Positions 38,068-46,923 of a DNA stretch of 64,000 bases are shown here, one piece after another. Location: contig NZ_QGGX01000003.1 of the NCBI RefSeq assembly GCF_003148805.1, positions 326,387 through 390,386 of the forward strand, given 5' to 3'. Position 1 is the stretch's first letter; each line of letters begins with the position of its first letter. The translations under genes were made by a program, and so were the position numbers. The DNA comes from Aminobacter sp. AP02 (GTDB taxonomy: Bacteria > Pseudomonadota > Alphaproteobacteria > Rhizobiales > Rhizobiaceae). Below the pieces are notes generated by a model. That model did not search any database, was not told where the DNA came from, and worked only from the letters and a program-made list of their open reading frames with translations.

Positions 38068-40300
38068 CGAACTCTTCGGTCTTGTCGAGATACTGCGTCA
38101 GCGCCGTCACCAGATGGTAAAAGATGCTGGCAGGAACTTCCTTGGCCAGCGAGCGGCCGCGCTCGTCGATCTGGTCGATCCACAGCCCCTGCGGCGCCGG
38201 GTCGATGTGCCAGCGGAACAGGCGGCCGACACGTGCCTCGATCTCGGGCTTGAGGTCGGGCCCGCCGGTGCCGTCAAGCGCGACAGCTGCCTTGATCGCC
38301 TCGGTCTGCGGCCAGCTGCGCGAGATGTTGTCGAGCGGCAGGCCCTGCCGAGACACCGCCCCATAAGCCAGCCCCGTCGCACGGTTGAGGCCATTGGCGA
38401 TCGCCGAGGCATAAAGCTTGCGGCCGTAGGCGACCAGATCCTTCTGGCCGCTCTTGTCAGCGAAATCGACAAGCAGCGACGCCCATTCGAAGTGATGCCC
38501 GGGCTCGGTCCACTGACCCTTCTCGCCGGGTGCTGGATGCCAGTCGCGGTCGAAAAACTCGCCCAATGTCCAGCTGTCGACCTCGAAGAAATGGCTGCGG
38601 AACAGGTCGATGATGCGGGCGGCGCGGCGCAGATAGACGCGGTCGCCCGTTACCGCGTGCCAGGCAAGGAAAGCTTCCAGAAGATGCATATGCGGGTTCG
38701 AGCGCCGCACACCCTCTCCATCGGGGCTCTCCATGAAGCCTGTCATGCGCTCGTCTTCAAGATGCTGGTCGAGGAAAACGAATGTCTCGGTCGCGAGGTT
38801 CAGCGCTTCCGGGTTGCCGGAGTGATGAGCATGAGCCAGCGCCAGCAGCACACAAGCATGGTCGTAGGCATCCTCCACCGGGTCGGCGACGCTGCCATCC
38901 GCGTTCAGCGCACGCACCCATCCGCCGCGTTCGGTGCGGCCCTTGTCGGCCATGAAGCGGATGCCGTGGTCGATCAGCGAGTCGGCTCGACCGTCCCAGC
39001 CGCGCTGCTTGGCGACTGAAAACGCGTAGACTTGGCGCGCCATCGTACGCATGCGCTTGGGTTTGGCGAGCGGTCGCCCATCGAAGCCGAGCGCTTCATG
39101 GAATCCGCCGAAATGATCGTCGACGCCTGCGGTCGACCACAGCGGCAGCGTTTCCTCCAGCAGCCAGTGCTGCACCCGCTTGCGCCAGGCCCCGTTGGCC
39201 AAGACACGGCCATGGGCGGGCGTGAATTTGGTCTCCAGCCGCCCGCTCTTTTCGAGTTGCTCGACGATCTTCTTGACGTTTTGGCTATGGCTGACAGGCG
39301 CGACGAACGTCGCGTCCGAAGTCGAAACGATCGCCACGTCCTTCAACCCAATCGCCGACAATAGTCGCCCTTCGCCGCGCAGATAGGAATTCTCGCAGTC
39401 GATGGCGACGACGTCGCCGACAATCACGTTTCCGTCCTTGTCGGAGGGGCTGACGTCGAGCAGCGATTGCCACGAACCGAGATCGTTCCAGCGGAAGCTC
39501 GCCGGCACCATGGCAATGCCGCTTACGCGCTCCATGATCGCGTAGTCGATCGAGATCGAAGGGATCCCGGCATAGAGTTCGAGCGGCATATAGATACCGG
39601 AGAGATCGCTGGTCGCCGCCTCGAAAGCAGCTTCGGCCTTCCGCCAGATTTCCGGCTGGTGCTTGAGGAAGGCGTCGCGCATCGCGCTCGCCTTGAACAG
39701 GAAGATGCCGGCGTTCCAGAAGAAGTTGCCCGCCGCGAGGTACCCTTCGGCGGTGGTCAAATCCGGCTTCTCCACGAAGCGGGTTACATCCCAAACGCCG
39801 TCGCTTTCGGCGCCAGCTTCGATATAGCCATAGCCGGTCTCGGGCGTCGCCGGCTTGATGCCGAACACGACAAGACGGCCGGCATTGGCTGCGGGCACGC
39901 CGCGCTCGACAGTGTCCCAGAACTGGCGCTGTGTGGAAATCTCATGATCCGACGGCACTACCAGCACGATGCCGTCGCCATAGGTCGAGATCGTCTGCAA
40001 GGCGGCGATTGCCGCCGCCGCCGCCGTGTTCCGGCCAGTCGGCTCGAAAATCGCGCCGCCGCCGGCCAAATCGATGGCCGCAAGGTCGGCGCGCACACGC
40101 GCCGCATGACGTTCCGAGGCGATCAGGTAAATCGGCGTCTCACCCTCGTCGCGGGCAGCCAGACGCTTCAGCGTCTTGACCAGCATCGATCCGTCACCGG
40201 AGAGGTCGTGGAACTGCTTGGGATTGTCCTCGCGCGACAGCGGCCATAACCGCGAGCCAACGCCGCCGCTCATGACAAAACTGACGATTCTATCAGCCAT
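38060..40300 (-). CDS. Fused mannose-1-phosphate guanylyltransferase / AGE-family isomerase
   Basis: A 746-residue two-domain protein. Residues 1-350 are a GDP-mannose pyrophosphorylase (MSGGVGSRLWPLSRE, NPKQFHDL, FVEKPD), which makes GDP-mannose from mannose-1-phosphate and GTP. Residues about 365-740 are an (alpha/alpha)6 barrel of the N-acylglucosamine 2-epimerase/mannose isomerase family (PHMHLLEAFLAWH, HHFEWASLLVDF), which probably supplies mannose-6-phosphate or mannose. The usual bacterial fusion partner of ManC is a cupin isomerase; here an AGE barrel replaces it. It starts nine bases after the phosphomannomutase gene. Confidence 0.85.
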   Translation of the reverse strand: MADRIVSFVMSGGVGSRLWPLSREDNPKQFHDLSGDGSMLVKTLKRLAARDEGETPIYLIASERHAARVRADLAAIDLAGGGAIFEPTGRNTAAAAAIAALQTISTYGDGIVLVVPSDHEISTQRQFWDTVERGVPAANAGRLVVFGIKPATPETGYGYIEAGAESDGVWDVTRFVEKPDLTTAEGYLAAGNFFWNAGIFLFKASAMRDAFLKHQPEIWRKAEAAFEAATSDLSGIYMPLELYAGIPSISIDYAIMERVSGIAMVPASFRWNDLGSWQSLLDVSPSDKDGNVIVGDVVAIDCENSYLRGEGRLLSAIGLKDVAIVSTSDATFVAPVSHSQNVKKIVEQLEKSGRLETKFTPAHGRVLANGAWRKRVQHWLLEETLPLWSTAGVDDHFGGFHEALGFDGRPLAKPKRMRTMARQVYAFSVAKQRGWDGRADSLIDHGIRFMADKGRTERGGWVRALNADGSVADPVEDAYDHACVLLALAHAHHSGNPEALNLATETFVFLDQHLEDERMTGFMESPDGEGVRRSNPHMHLLEAFLAWHAVTGDRVYLRRAARIIDLFRSHFFEVDSWTLGEFFDRDWHPAPGEKGQWTEPGHHFEWASLLVDFADKSGQKDLVAYGRKLYASAIANGLNRATGLAYGAVSRQGLPLDNISRSWPQTEAIKAAVALDGTGGPDLKPEIEARVGRLFRWHIDPAPQGLWIDQIDERGRSLAKEVPASIFYHLVTALTQYLDKTEEFAN

Positions 40301-40309
40301 ATCAGTCCC

Positions 40310-41824
40310 TCAAAATGTCTGGTTGTAGGCGCCGACCGACGGATTGCGCCTCAACACGGCATCCACACCTTCGAACATTTCGCGTCGCCGCTCGGACGAT
40401 ATGGGGCTTTCCACCACCACCACCAGTTCCGGCTTGTTCGAAGACGCCCGCACCAGCCCCCAGGTACCATCTTCGGCCACCACGCGCACACCATTGACGG
40501 TGATCAGATCGACGATCTTCTGTCCGGCAAAGGTTTCGCCATTTCGCTTCATGGCCTCGAAGTCGGCGACCACCTTGTCGACCACACCATATTTGATCTC
40601 GTCGTCGCAATGCGGCGACATGGTCGGCGTGCCGTAGGTCAAAGGCAATGCGCGGTAGAGATCAGCCATCGACTTGTCGGGGTTGCGATCGAGCATCTGG
40701 CAAACAGCAATTGCGGTAACAATTCCGTCGTCGTAGCCACGCCCGATCGGCGGATTGAAGAAGAAATGCCCCGATTTTTCGAATCCGGCGATCGCGCCCA
40801 GTTCGGCGACCCTCCGCTTGAGATAGGAATGACCGGTCTTCCAGTAGTCCGTCTTGGCTCCGTTCGCAGCGAGCACCTTATCGGTGTTGAAAAGACCGGT
40901 GGATTTCACATCGACGACGAAGGTGGAGTTCGGATAGAGCGCCGAGATATCGCGCGCGAGCATCACGCCAACCTTGTCGGCGAATATCTCGTTGCCTTCA
41001 TTGTCGACGACGCCGCAACGGTCGCCATCTCCATCGAAGCCCAGGCCAACGTCAGCACCCGTCTCCAGGACCTTGTCCCTGATAGCATGCAGCATCTGCA
41101 TGTCCTCGGGGTTTGGATTGTAGCGCGGGAAGGTGTGGTCGAGCTCGATATCGAGCGGGATGACTTCACATCCAATGCGTTCGAGTGCCTCCGGCGCGAA
41201 GGCACCTGCCGTACCGTTGCCGCATGCGGCGACTACCTTCAACTTGCGGGTAATGCGCTTTCCGGCAACCAGATCGTCGAGATAGACCTTGCGGAAATTC
41301 GGCACGAATTCATAAGAACCGCTCCCGATCAATTCAAAGTCGCCGTTGAGTACGATGTCCCGCAGCGCCGACATCTCGTCGGGCCCAAAGGTCAGCGGTC
41401 GCTGCGCGCCCATCTTCACGCCCGTCCAGCCATTCTCATTGTGCGAGGCAGTGACCATTGCCACCGAAGCGGTGTCGAGCGCGAACTGAGCAAAATAGGC
41501 CATCGGCGAAAGCGCCAGCCCTATGTCCTTGACCCGTGCGCCGGCCGCCATCAGGCCCGACACCATCGCAAGCTTGATCGACATCGAGTAAGAACGGAAG
41601 TCGTGGCCGACGACGATGTCAGGTCCCGCGCCGAGACGACGAATCAAGGTACCGATGCCCATGCCGAGCGCCTGCACGCCGATCAGATTGAGCTCCGGCT
41701 CCTTGGTGGAGTTGGGATGACTGAACCACCAGCGCGCATCGTATTCGCGAAAACCAGTCGGCTTGACCAACGGTAAGGTCTCGAACTCTAGGGTATTCGG
41801 GATCAGTTTTTCCGCCGGCTTCAT
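40310..41824 (-). CDS. manB: Phosphomannomutase/phosphoglucomutase
   Basis: Interconverts hexose-6- and hexose-1-phosphates. The 504 residues contain the phosphoserine S127 in VTASHNENGWTG, the magnesium loop DGDGDRCG and the sugar-binding FEKSGHFFFNPP. With the downstream fusion gene it gives mannose-6-P, mannose-1-P and GDP-mannose in order. ATG 41824 is the family start (the first residues are variable). Alternative symbol: exoC/noeK-type. Confidence 0.88.
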   Translation of the reverse strand: MKPAEKLIPNTLEFETLPLVKPTGFREYDARWWFSHPNSTKEPELNLIGVQALGMGIGTLIRRLGAGPDIVVGHDFRSYSMSIKLAMVSGLMAAGARVKDIGLALSPMAYFAQFALDTASVAMVTASHNENGWTGVKMGAQRPLTFGPDEMSALRDIVLNGDFELIGSGSYEFVPNFRKVYLDDLVAGKRITRKLKVVAACGNGTAGAFAPEALERIGCEVIPLDIELDHTFPRYNPNPEDMQMLHAIRDKVLETGADVGLGFDGDGDRCGVVDNEGNEIFADKVGVMLARDISALYPNSTFVVDVKSTGLFNTDKVLAANGAKTDYWKTGHSYLKRRVAELGAIAGFEKSGHFFFNPPIGRGYDDGIVTAIAVCQMLDRNPDKSMADLYRALPLTYGTPTMSPHCDDEIKYGVVDKVVADFEAMKRNGETFAGQKIVDLITVNGVRVVAEDGTWGLVRASSNKPELVVVVESPISSERRREMFEGVDAVLRRNPSVGAYNQTF

Positions 41825-42029
41825 ACGACTGCACTCCTGGGCGCAACAATTTCGCATAGATTCTCTTCAAGACCGAATACCGCAAGATTGAGACGCTGTC
41901 CCCTGCCCCAGCGGCAGCGCAAAGGCTTAAAAGCTCAACAAGATAGCTCACTTGCGAAAAATCGCGCCAGCCAAACCTTTGGCGCTTGCAGGAAGCAAAA
42001 GCGGCAGCTATAAGCCCGCCGACTGGTCA

Positions 42030-42106
42030 CGGAGTGTAGCGCAGCCTGGTAGCGCACATCGTTCGGGACGATGGGGTCGCAGGTTCAAATCCTGCCACTC
42101 CGACCA
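42030..42106 (+). tRNA. tRNA-Pro(CGG)
   Basis: A 77-base cloverleaf: acceptor arm CGGAGTG (42030-42036) with CACTCCG (42096-42102), discriminator A and encoded CCA. The anticodon stem CATCG/CGATG holds loop TTCGGGA, anticodon CGG; the T-loop is TTCAAAT. It is an isolated gene. I see no duplicated 3' end nearby that would mark an integrated element. Confidence 0.95.
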
Positions 42107-42143
42107 GTAAAAGCAAGTAGATAGCTTGCATCCCGAAAGATCA

Positions 42144-42168
42144 CGGCAATGATAGATCATCATTGCCG
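42144..42168 (+). terminator. Hairpin downstream of tRNA-Pro
   Basis: CGGCAATGAT (42144-42153) pairs exactly with ATCATTGCCG (42159-42168) around AGATC. It begins 38 bases after the tRNA. No run of T follows, only CAGCTTTCCCC, so it may be a terminator or a processing stop. Confidence 0.5.
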
Positions 42169-42405
42169 CAGCTTTCCCCCTCCTCCGCACGCGTAAAACC
42201 TTCCCAGGGCTTTCTTGCGCGGCCGATTCACATCGCAATCAACGATGTACGCCGCGGAGAAATATCCCCAGTGCGATCAGCAATGGCGCTAGGTTTCGAG
42301 CGTGGGGCTTCACTTCGCCAGGGCGCAATGGTCGAGAGGCCGTCAAGTCTCCACCTGCGAACTGCTGCCGCTCGGCGTTGGACGCTGCCGCCCAGTCAGC
42401 GACGA

Positions 42406-42840
42406 TCAGTTGTCCAGCAACTCCGACATCGCGCGAACTGCTGTCGGATATCCGTTCGGCCCAAGGCCAGCAATCACCGCCGTCGCGATCTTCGATACGA
42501 AGGAATTGTGATAGTACGCCTCGCGGCGGTGAATGTTGGAGATGTGCAGCTCGATGATCGGGCCCGGGCACATCTTCAGCGCGTCAAGAATGGCAATCGA
42601 GGTGAAGGTGAAGGCCGCGGGGTTGATGATAACACCCGCCTGTTCGTCGATCGCCTCATGGATCCAGTTGATGATTTCGCCTTCGAAGTTCGACTGATGA
42701 AAACGTAGCGGCCTCTGTCCGGCCGCTTTCCGGCACATGGCCTCCACCTCGGCAAGCGTGGTCGTTCCGTAGATTTCGGGCTCGCGCTTGCCGAGGCGGT
42801 TGAGGTTCGGACCGTTGATGACAAAGATCGGCTTGGACAT
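42406..42840 (-). CDS. aroQ: 3-dehydroquinate dehydratase, type II
   Basis: Dehydrates 3-dehydroquinate to 3-dehydroshikimate. The 144 residues hold the type II signatures INGPNLNRLGKREPEIYG (catalytic Tyr), NPAAFTFTSIAI and ELHISNIHRRE with the catalytic His. The start is ATG 42840. It lies 20 bases after the TRAP large-subunit gene on the same strand, which suggests a catabolic copy acting on imported quinate rather than the biosynthetic enzyme. Confidence 0.93.
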   Translation of the reverse strand: MSKPIFVINGPNLNRLGKREPEIYGTTTLAEVEAMCRKAAGQRPLRFHQSNFEGEIINWIHEAIDEQAGVIINPAAFTFTSIAILDALKMCPGPIIELHISNIHRREAYYHNSFVSKIATAVIAGLGPNGYPTAVRAMSELLDN

Positions 42841-42859
42841 GATGGTCTCCATCTGAAAA

Positions 42860-44161
42860 TCAGCCCTGGTAGCCGAGCAGGCGAGGCAGCCACAGAACGA
42901 GTGAGGGGAAGAAGGTGATGAGCGCCAGCGAGCCAATCATCGCATAGAGGAATGGCAGGACGTCCCGCACGATGTCTCTGAGCGGCACCTCGGCAATGCG
43001 AGTCATGATGAACAGCAGCAGCCCATAGGGCGGTGTCACCAGCCCTAGCATGATGTTGACCACCACCATCACGCCGAAATGCACCATGTCGATGCCGAGC
43101 GCATGCGCGGTCGGGATGAGCACCGGCACGATGACCAGCAGGATGGTCGTGCCTTCCAGCACGCAGCCCAGCAATAAGAGCAGAATGTTGACGAGGATCA
43201 GAAAGCCGATCGGCGACAGATCCCATGCGGTCAGGATGACCTTGAGGGATTCAGGGATGTTTTCGACCGTCACGACATAGTTGAATACCAACGCGCCGGC
43301 GATCAGCATGCCGATCGAGGCGGTGGTGCGTGCGCTCGCCAGGACCGAGCGGTAGAAATCCGCAAAGCTGACGCTGCGATACAGGATCACCGAAATGATC
43401 AGCGCATAGGCTGCGGCAACGGCCGCGGCCTCGGTCGGCGTAGTGATGCCCGAGTAGATGCCGCCCAACAGCACGACCGGCATCATCAACGAGGGAAACG
43501 CCCGCCAGGTTATGCCAGGCAGTTCGCGCAGCGGCGTCGGGGCTTCGACGGGAAAACTGTGGCGCTTGGCCTGATACGCGACGATCGCCATCTGCGACGC
43601 CGCCATTAAAAGGCCCGGAATCATGCCGCCCAAAAACAGGTACCCGATCGAGGCATCCGACACGAGCGCGTAGATGACCATGGGAATCGACGGCGGGATA
43701 ATCGGGCCGATGACGGCTGTCACCGCCGTCAGCGCCGCCGCGTAGCTCGGCGTATATTTGCCGTCCTTGGTCATCATCATCTGCATCATCTTGCCGGTGC
43801 CGGCGGCGTCGGCGATGGCCGAGCCCGACATGCCGGCGAAGATGATGCTCTGGACGATGTTGACGTGGGCGAGGCCACCACGGAAACGGCCGACAATGGC
43901 ATCGCAGAAGCGCAGAAGCCGCTCTGTCATCGAGCCGATGTTCATCAGTTCTGCCGCGAGGATGAACAACGGCACCGCCAGGATGATGTAGTTGGAATAC
44001 ATGCCATTGAGGAACTGCTCGGCGGCGGTTCCCATATCGAGGCCGGCAAGAAGCAGATACAGGATCGAGCCGGCGATCATGGAGTGGCCGATGGGCAATC
44101 CAAGAAAAGCCAGAGCGGTGATCGCAACGACGGAAATGGAAAACGGACTAGCGAGGTTCAT
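42860..44161 (-). CDS. TRAP transporter large permease (DctM family)
   Basis: A 433-residue membrane protein with about 12 helices that forms the sodium-driven channel of a TRAP uptake system. The segments NIGSMTERLLRF, FAGMSGSAIADAAGTGK and PPSIPMVIYAL are characteristic. It overlaps the small-subunit gene by four bases and is followed by aroQ. Cluster context suggests quinate or shikimate as substrate. Confidence 0.92.
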   Translation of the reverse strand: MNLASPFSISVVAITALAFLGLPIGHSMIAGSILYLLLAGLDMGTAAEQFLNGMYSNYIILAVPLFILAAELMNIGSMTERLLRFCDAIVGRFRGGLAHVNIVQSIIFAGMSGSAIADAAGTGKMMQMMMTKDGKYTPSYAAALTAVTAVIGPIIPPSIPMVIYALVSDASIGYLFLGGMIPGLLMAASQMAIVAYQAKRHSFPVEAPTPLRELPGITWRAFPSLMMPVVLLGGIYSGITTPTEAAAVAAAYALIISVILYRSVSFADFYRSVLASARTTASIGMLIAGALVFNYVVTVENIPESLKVILTAWDLSPIGFLILVNILLLLLGCVLEGTTILLVIVPVLIPTAHALGIDMVHFGVMVVVNIMLGLVTPPYGLLLFIMTRIAEVPLRDIVRDVLPFLYAMIGSLALITFFPSLVLWLPRLLGYQG

Positions 44162-44676
44162 ACGCCCGATCCTGCCTTTGTCGGATCGAATTCCTGCGGC
44201 GCCTTGCCGAACACGGCTTGCCAGGAGAGCCAGAGGTAGCGGACGATGATGGCTATGACGAAGACGACATAGATCGAAAACAACCAGTCCATGCGGATCT
44301 TCAGGTAAGCGGTCTTTTCGACCTTCATGAACATCACATAGTCGAGCACCGCTGGAAGCGAGATGGTGTAAAGCACCAGCAGCGAGAATGCCGCGATCAG
44401 GAACATGATGCGCCTGACGCGTGGGCGGGCTGCCGCATAGAAGAGGTCAAACCGTATTTCTTCTTCTTCCCGCACTACGAACGCGGCGCCCCACAGCACC
44501 AGCCAGATCCACAACACGACGCTAAGTTCGTTCGTCCAGCCGATCGGCAGGTTGAGGATGTAGCGGAACACGATCTGCAGGAGGAATGCCACGAACATGG
44601 CGACCAGCATCGCGGCAAGAACGTTTTCCGCACGCCGATAGAGCCAGCCGCAAAGGCTGCGATATGAAGGGGGCAA
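44158..44676 (-). CDS. TRAP transporter small permease (DctQ family)
   Basis: A 172-residue protein with four membrane helices and the WTNELSVVLWIWLVLWGAAF motif of DctQ subunits. I place the start at TTG 44676 because GGGAGGA lies six bases upstream and the first helix follows at the usual distance; the open frame upstream reads through spacer DNA. The 3' end overlaps the large permease start. Confidence 0.85.
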   Translation of the reverse strand: MPPSYRSLCGWLYRRAENVLAAMLVAMFVAFLLQIVFRYILNLPIGWTNELSVVLWIWLVLWGAAFVVREEEEIRFDLFYAAARPRVRRIMFLIAAFSLLVLYTISLPAVLDYVMFMKVEKTAYLKIRMDWLFSIYVVFVIAIIVRYLWLSWQAVFGKAPQEFDPTKAGSGV

Positions 44677-44756
44677 GGCGATCCTCCCGCGAAAGCCGAA
44701 TTTACCGGGGCAAGGCAGTGAAGCGGCGGGCATGGCTGCCCGCCGCGACCAGCAGC

Positions 44757-45743
44757 CTAAAGCGCGCTGATCTTTTCGGCCATGCCGGCTGGCCAATCCT
44801 TGGCGAGATCAGACGCCTGGTATTTCTCCTGGGCGAACTTGCGGAACGCCGCGACATCGGGCTCGTAGACATTGAGCCCTTTGCCCTTGAACAATTCCAC
44901 CAGTTCCTTTTCGCGGGCGAGGTGCTTTTGCGTGCTGAAGTCGATCGCAGCGTCGGCAGCAGCCTGCACCTTGGCCTGGGCCTCGGGCGACATCGCGTCC
45001 CACACCTTGTTCGACACGACCAGCAGGTCGAACCCGACGAGATGCGAGGTCAGCACGATCTGCGACATGACTTCGTAAAACTTCATATTTTCGACATTGG
45101 GCAGCGGATTGTCCTGGCCGTCGATCGCCCCAGTCTGCAGACCGGTATAAACCTCGGCATAGGCCATGGCAGTCGGATTGGCGCCAAGCGCCGAACCCAG
45201 GAACTGCCAAGCATCGCCGCCGGGCATGCGCAGCTTGATGCCAGCCATGTCGGCGGGCGTCGTGATCTTCTTGTCGGGCTTGAGGCCGACCTGGCGGGCG
45301 CCGAAATAGGTCGGGCCGAGAACGTGGATGCCGAGCTGATCGGAGGCCATCTTTTTCAGCTCGCCGCCGAGATCGCTGGCAAAGAAGGTCTTGAGGTGGG
45401 CAGCGTCGCGGAACAGGTAAGCGGCGGTTACGATCGACCAGGCCGGGACCTGCTTGGAAATGTCCTGCGGCGCAATGTTGCCCATCTCCAGATTGCCGCG
45501 CTGGATGGCGACAAGTTCGGTTCCCTGCTTGAACAGGTTGCCGCCGTAGTAGCCCTCGAAGACGAAGTCGTCCTTGGTGGCATCGGCGAACATCTTCATC
45601 ATTTCGGCCCGGATGTCCTGCTCCGAAAACACCGCCGAAAAGCGAAGCTTGGGCTTGTCCTGCGCCAACGCCGGCCAAGACGTGGCTACGGCGGCAAGCG
45701 CTGTTCCGATCAGAAATTGTCTGCGTGTTGCATTCAGTGTCAT
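44757..45743 (-). CDS. TRAP transporter solute-binding protein (DctP family)
   Basis: A 328-residue periplasmic binding protein. The N-terminus TRRQFLIGTALAAVATSWPALA is a signal peptide, with an arginine pair of the Tat type. The mature DctP domain contains IKLRMPGGDAWQFLGSALG and EVYTGLQTGAIDGQDNPLP, where DctP proteins bind the carboxylate with a conserved Arg. It heads the TRAP set and lies downstream of the aroE-type gene, 110 bases away, with a remnant of a second dctP in the gap. Confidence 0.9.
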   Translation of the reverse strand: MTLNATRRQFLIGTALAAVATSWPALAQDKPKLRFSAVFSEQDIRAEMMKMFADATKDDFVFEGYYGGNLFKQGTELVAIQRGNLEMGNIAPQDISKQVPAWSIVTAAYLFRDAAHLKTFFASDLGGELKKMASDQLGIHVLGPTYFGARQVGLKPDKKITTPADMAGIKLRMPGGDAWQFLGSALGANPTAMAYAEVYTGLQTGAIDGQDNPLPNVENMKFYEVMSQIVLTSHLVGFDLLVVSNKVWDAMSPEAQAKVQAAADAAIDFSTQKHLAREKELVELFKGKGLNVYEPDVAAFRKFAQEKYQASDLAKDWPAGMAEKISAL

Positions 45744-45784
45744 GGTTTTCCTCCCTTGAAATCCATTCCGTTGCTCAAGCGCCC

Positions 45785-45850
45785 TCAAAGCGCATTGATC
45801 TTTTCAACCGTCCCCTCCGGCCATTCGCATCTGGCTTGGCAGAACAAACC
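45785..45850 (-). pseudogene. 3' remnant of a second dctP gene
   Basis: The frame ending at TGA 45785-45787 reads CEWPEGTVEKINAL just before the stop; the intact dctP next door ends with DWPAGMAEKISAL at its own stop. At DNA level both carry TGGCC, AAAAGATCA and GCGCTTT at the same spacing. Only about 15 codons are recognisable; upstream of them the frame runs into the aroE-type gene. It looks like the scar of a duplication or of a deleted dctP paralogue. Confidence 0.6.
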
Positions 45851-45852
45851 AC

Positions 45853-46770
45853 TCATGACATGGCCTCGAAGTGGCCGGCCATGGCCGCGCGGTCGGGGGC
45901 AATGCCGGTGAACAGTTCGAAGGCTCGGACCGCCTGGTAGACGGCCATGCCGGTTCCCGCGAGCGCGCGGCAGCCCAGCGCCCTGGCCTTTCTCAACAGT
46001 TCCGTTTCCTCTGGGAAATAAATGATTTCGGCAACCCACTGCTCGGTTCGCAGCAATCCGGACGGGAATGGCACGCCTGGATATTTGGCCATGCCAACTG
46101 GTGTGGTGTTGACGATGCCGTCAGCGGCCATGACCGTCCCGGCCACATCGGTTTCGGCCACAACCGGCTTGCCGAAACGTGCCGTCATCCGCTGTGCCAG
46201 CTCACGTGCTCGCTCGCCATCGTTGTCGATGATGTGCAACTCACCGACACCGAGTTCCATAAGTGTATAGGCGACCGCCGCCCCCGCGCCGCCGGCACCG
46301 AACTGCACCACGCGCTCCAGCGAGCAATCTGCCATCCCCTCGCAAAAACTCTCGGCAAAACCCCAGGCGTCGGTATTGTGCCCTTGTCGCACACCGTTGG
46401 CGAAGACCACAGTGTTGACGGCACCGATCGCTGCCGCCTCTGGTGCCATCCAGCCCAGATACTGGATCACGCTCTGCTTGAACGGGTGGGTGATATTCAG
46501 CCCGGCAAAACCCATTTGCTCGGCTGCGGCGATGATGCCGCCCAAATCGCTGTCGGGCAGGCCAAGCCGGTCGAAATCGATCAGAACGTAGCTGTAGCTG
46601 ATACCGAGGCGCGCGCCTTCGCGCTCGTGCATGATGGGAGATCGTGACAACTGGATGCCGCGCCCGGCCAATCCGATGAGCACTGCAGCGGACGCAGTGG
46701 CGTTCGCAGCTTTAGGCTGCGCCAAGAGGCGCCCGAGCATGTCAACGAACGATCCGTCCGAATGCTGCAA
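45853..46770 (-). CDS. aroE: Shikimate/quinate dehydrogenase (AroE family)
   Basis: Oxidises or reduces at the C3 hydroxyl of shikimate or quinate. The substrate domain has LSRSPIMHE, the catalytic Lys in NITHPFKQS and the Asp/Asn pair in GHNTDAWGF; the nucleotide loop is FGAGGAGAAV. The next strand reads HIIDNDGERA, whose acidic residue suggests NAD rather than NADP, fitting a degradative enzyme. I prefer the TTG at 46770, with AGGGAG six bases before it; ATG 46740 is the alternative. Divergent from the TetR gene. Confidence 0.87.
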   Translation of the reverse strand: MQHSDGSFVDMLGRLLAQPKAANATASAAVLIGLAGRGIQLSRSPIMHEREGARLGISYSYVLIDFDRLGLPDSDLGGIIAAAEQMGFAGLNITHPFKQSVIQYLGWMAPEAAAIGAVNTVVFANGVRQGHNTDAWGFAESFCEGMADCSLERVVQFGAGGAGAAVAYTLMELGVGELHIIDNDGERARELAQRMTARFGKPVVAETDVAGTVMAADGIVNTTPVGMAKYPGVPFPSGLLRTEQWVAEIIYFPEETELLRKARALGCRALAGTGMAVYQAVRAFELFTGIAPDRAAMAGHFEAMS

Positions 46771-46877
46771 CCTTAGCTCCCTCGCCTCGCAAGTGGTGCG
46801 ATCAGGCAGCGGCGGGCGCTGCTCTTGTTTTTGTTCGGGCTTGGCCGGTAAATGGCTGCGCCTGATTTGATGCACAA

Positions 46878-46899
46878 TGTACGAACTGGTTAGTTTAGT
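46878..46899. promoter_or_regulatory. TetR operator candidate, aroE side
   Basis: A 22-base element beginning TGTACGAACTGGTTAG lies between the divergent aroE-type and TetR genes. It agrees at 18 of 22 positions with the reverse strand of the symmetrical element at 47667-47688. It sits 25 bases before the TetR start. Confidence 0.6.
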
Positions 46900-46923
46900 C
46901 AACGACCAGAACCGAGGGGCGTG

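Noticed and set aside
42030..42106. tRNA-Pro as the integration site of a genomic island
   Set aside because: No integrase gene and no repeat of the tRNA 3' end were seen nearby; the flanking genes look like ordinary metabolism.
44586..45911. Plus-strand frame of 441 codons opposite the TRAP genes
   Set aside because: It mirrors the dctP and dctQ genes and spans gene boundaries without any recognisable domain.
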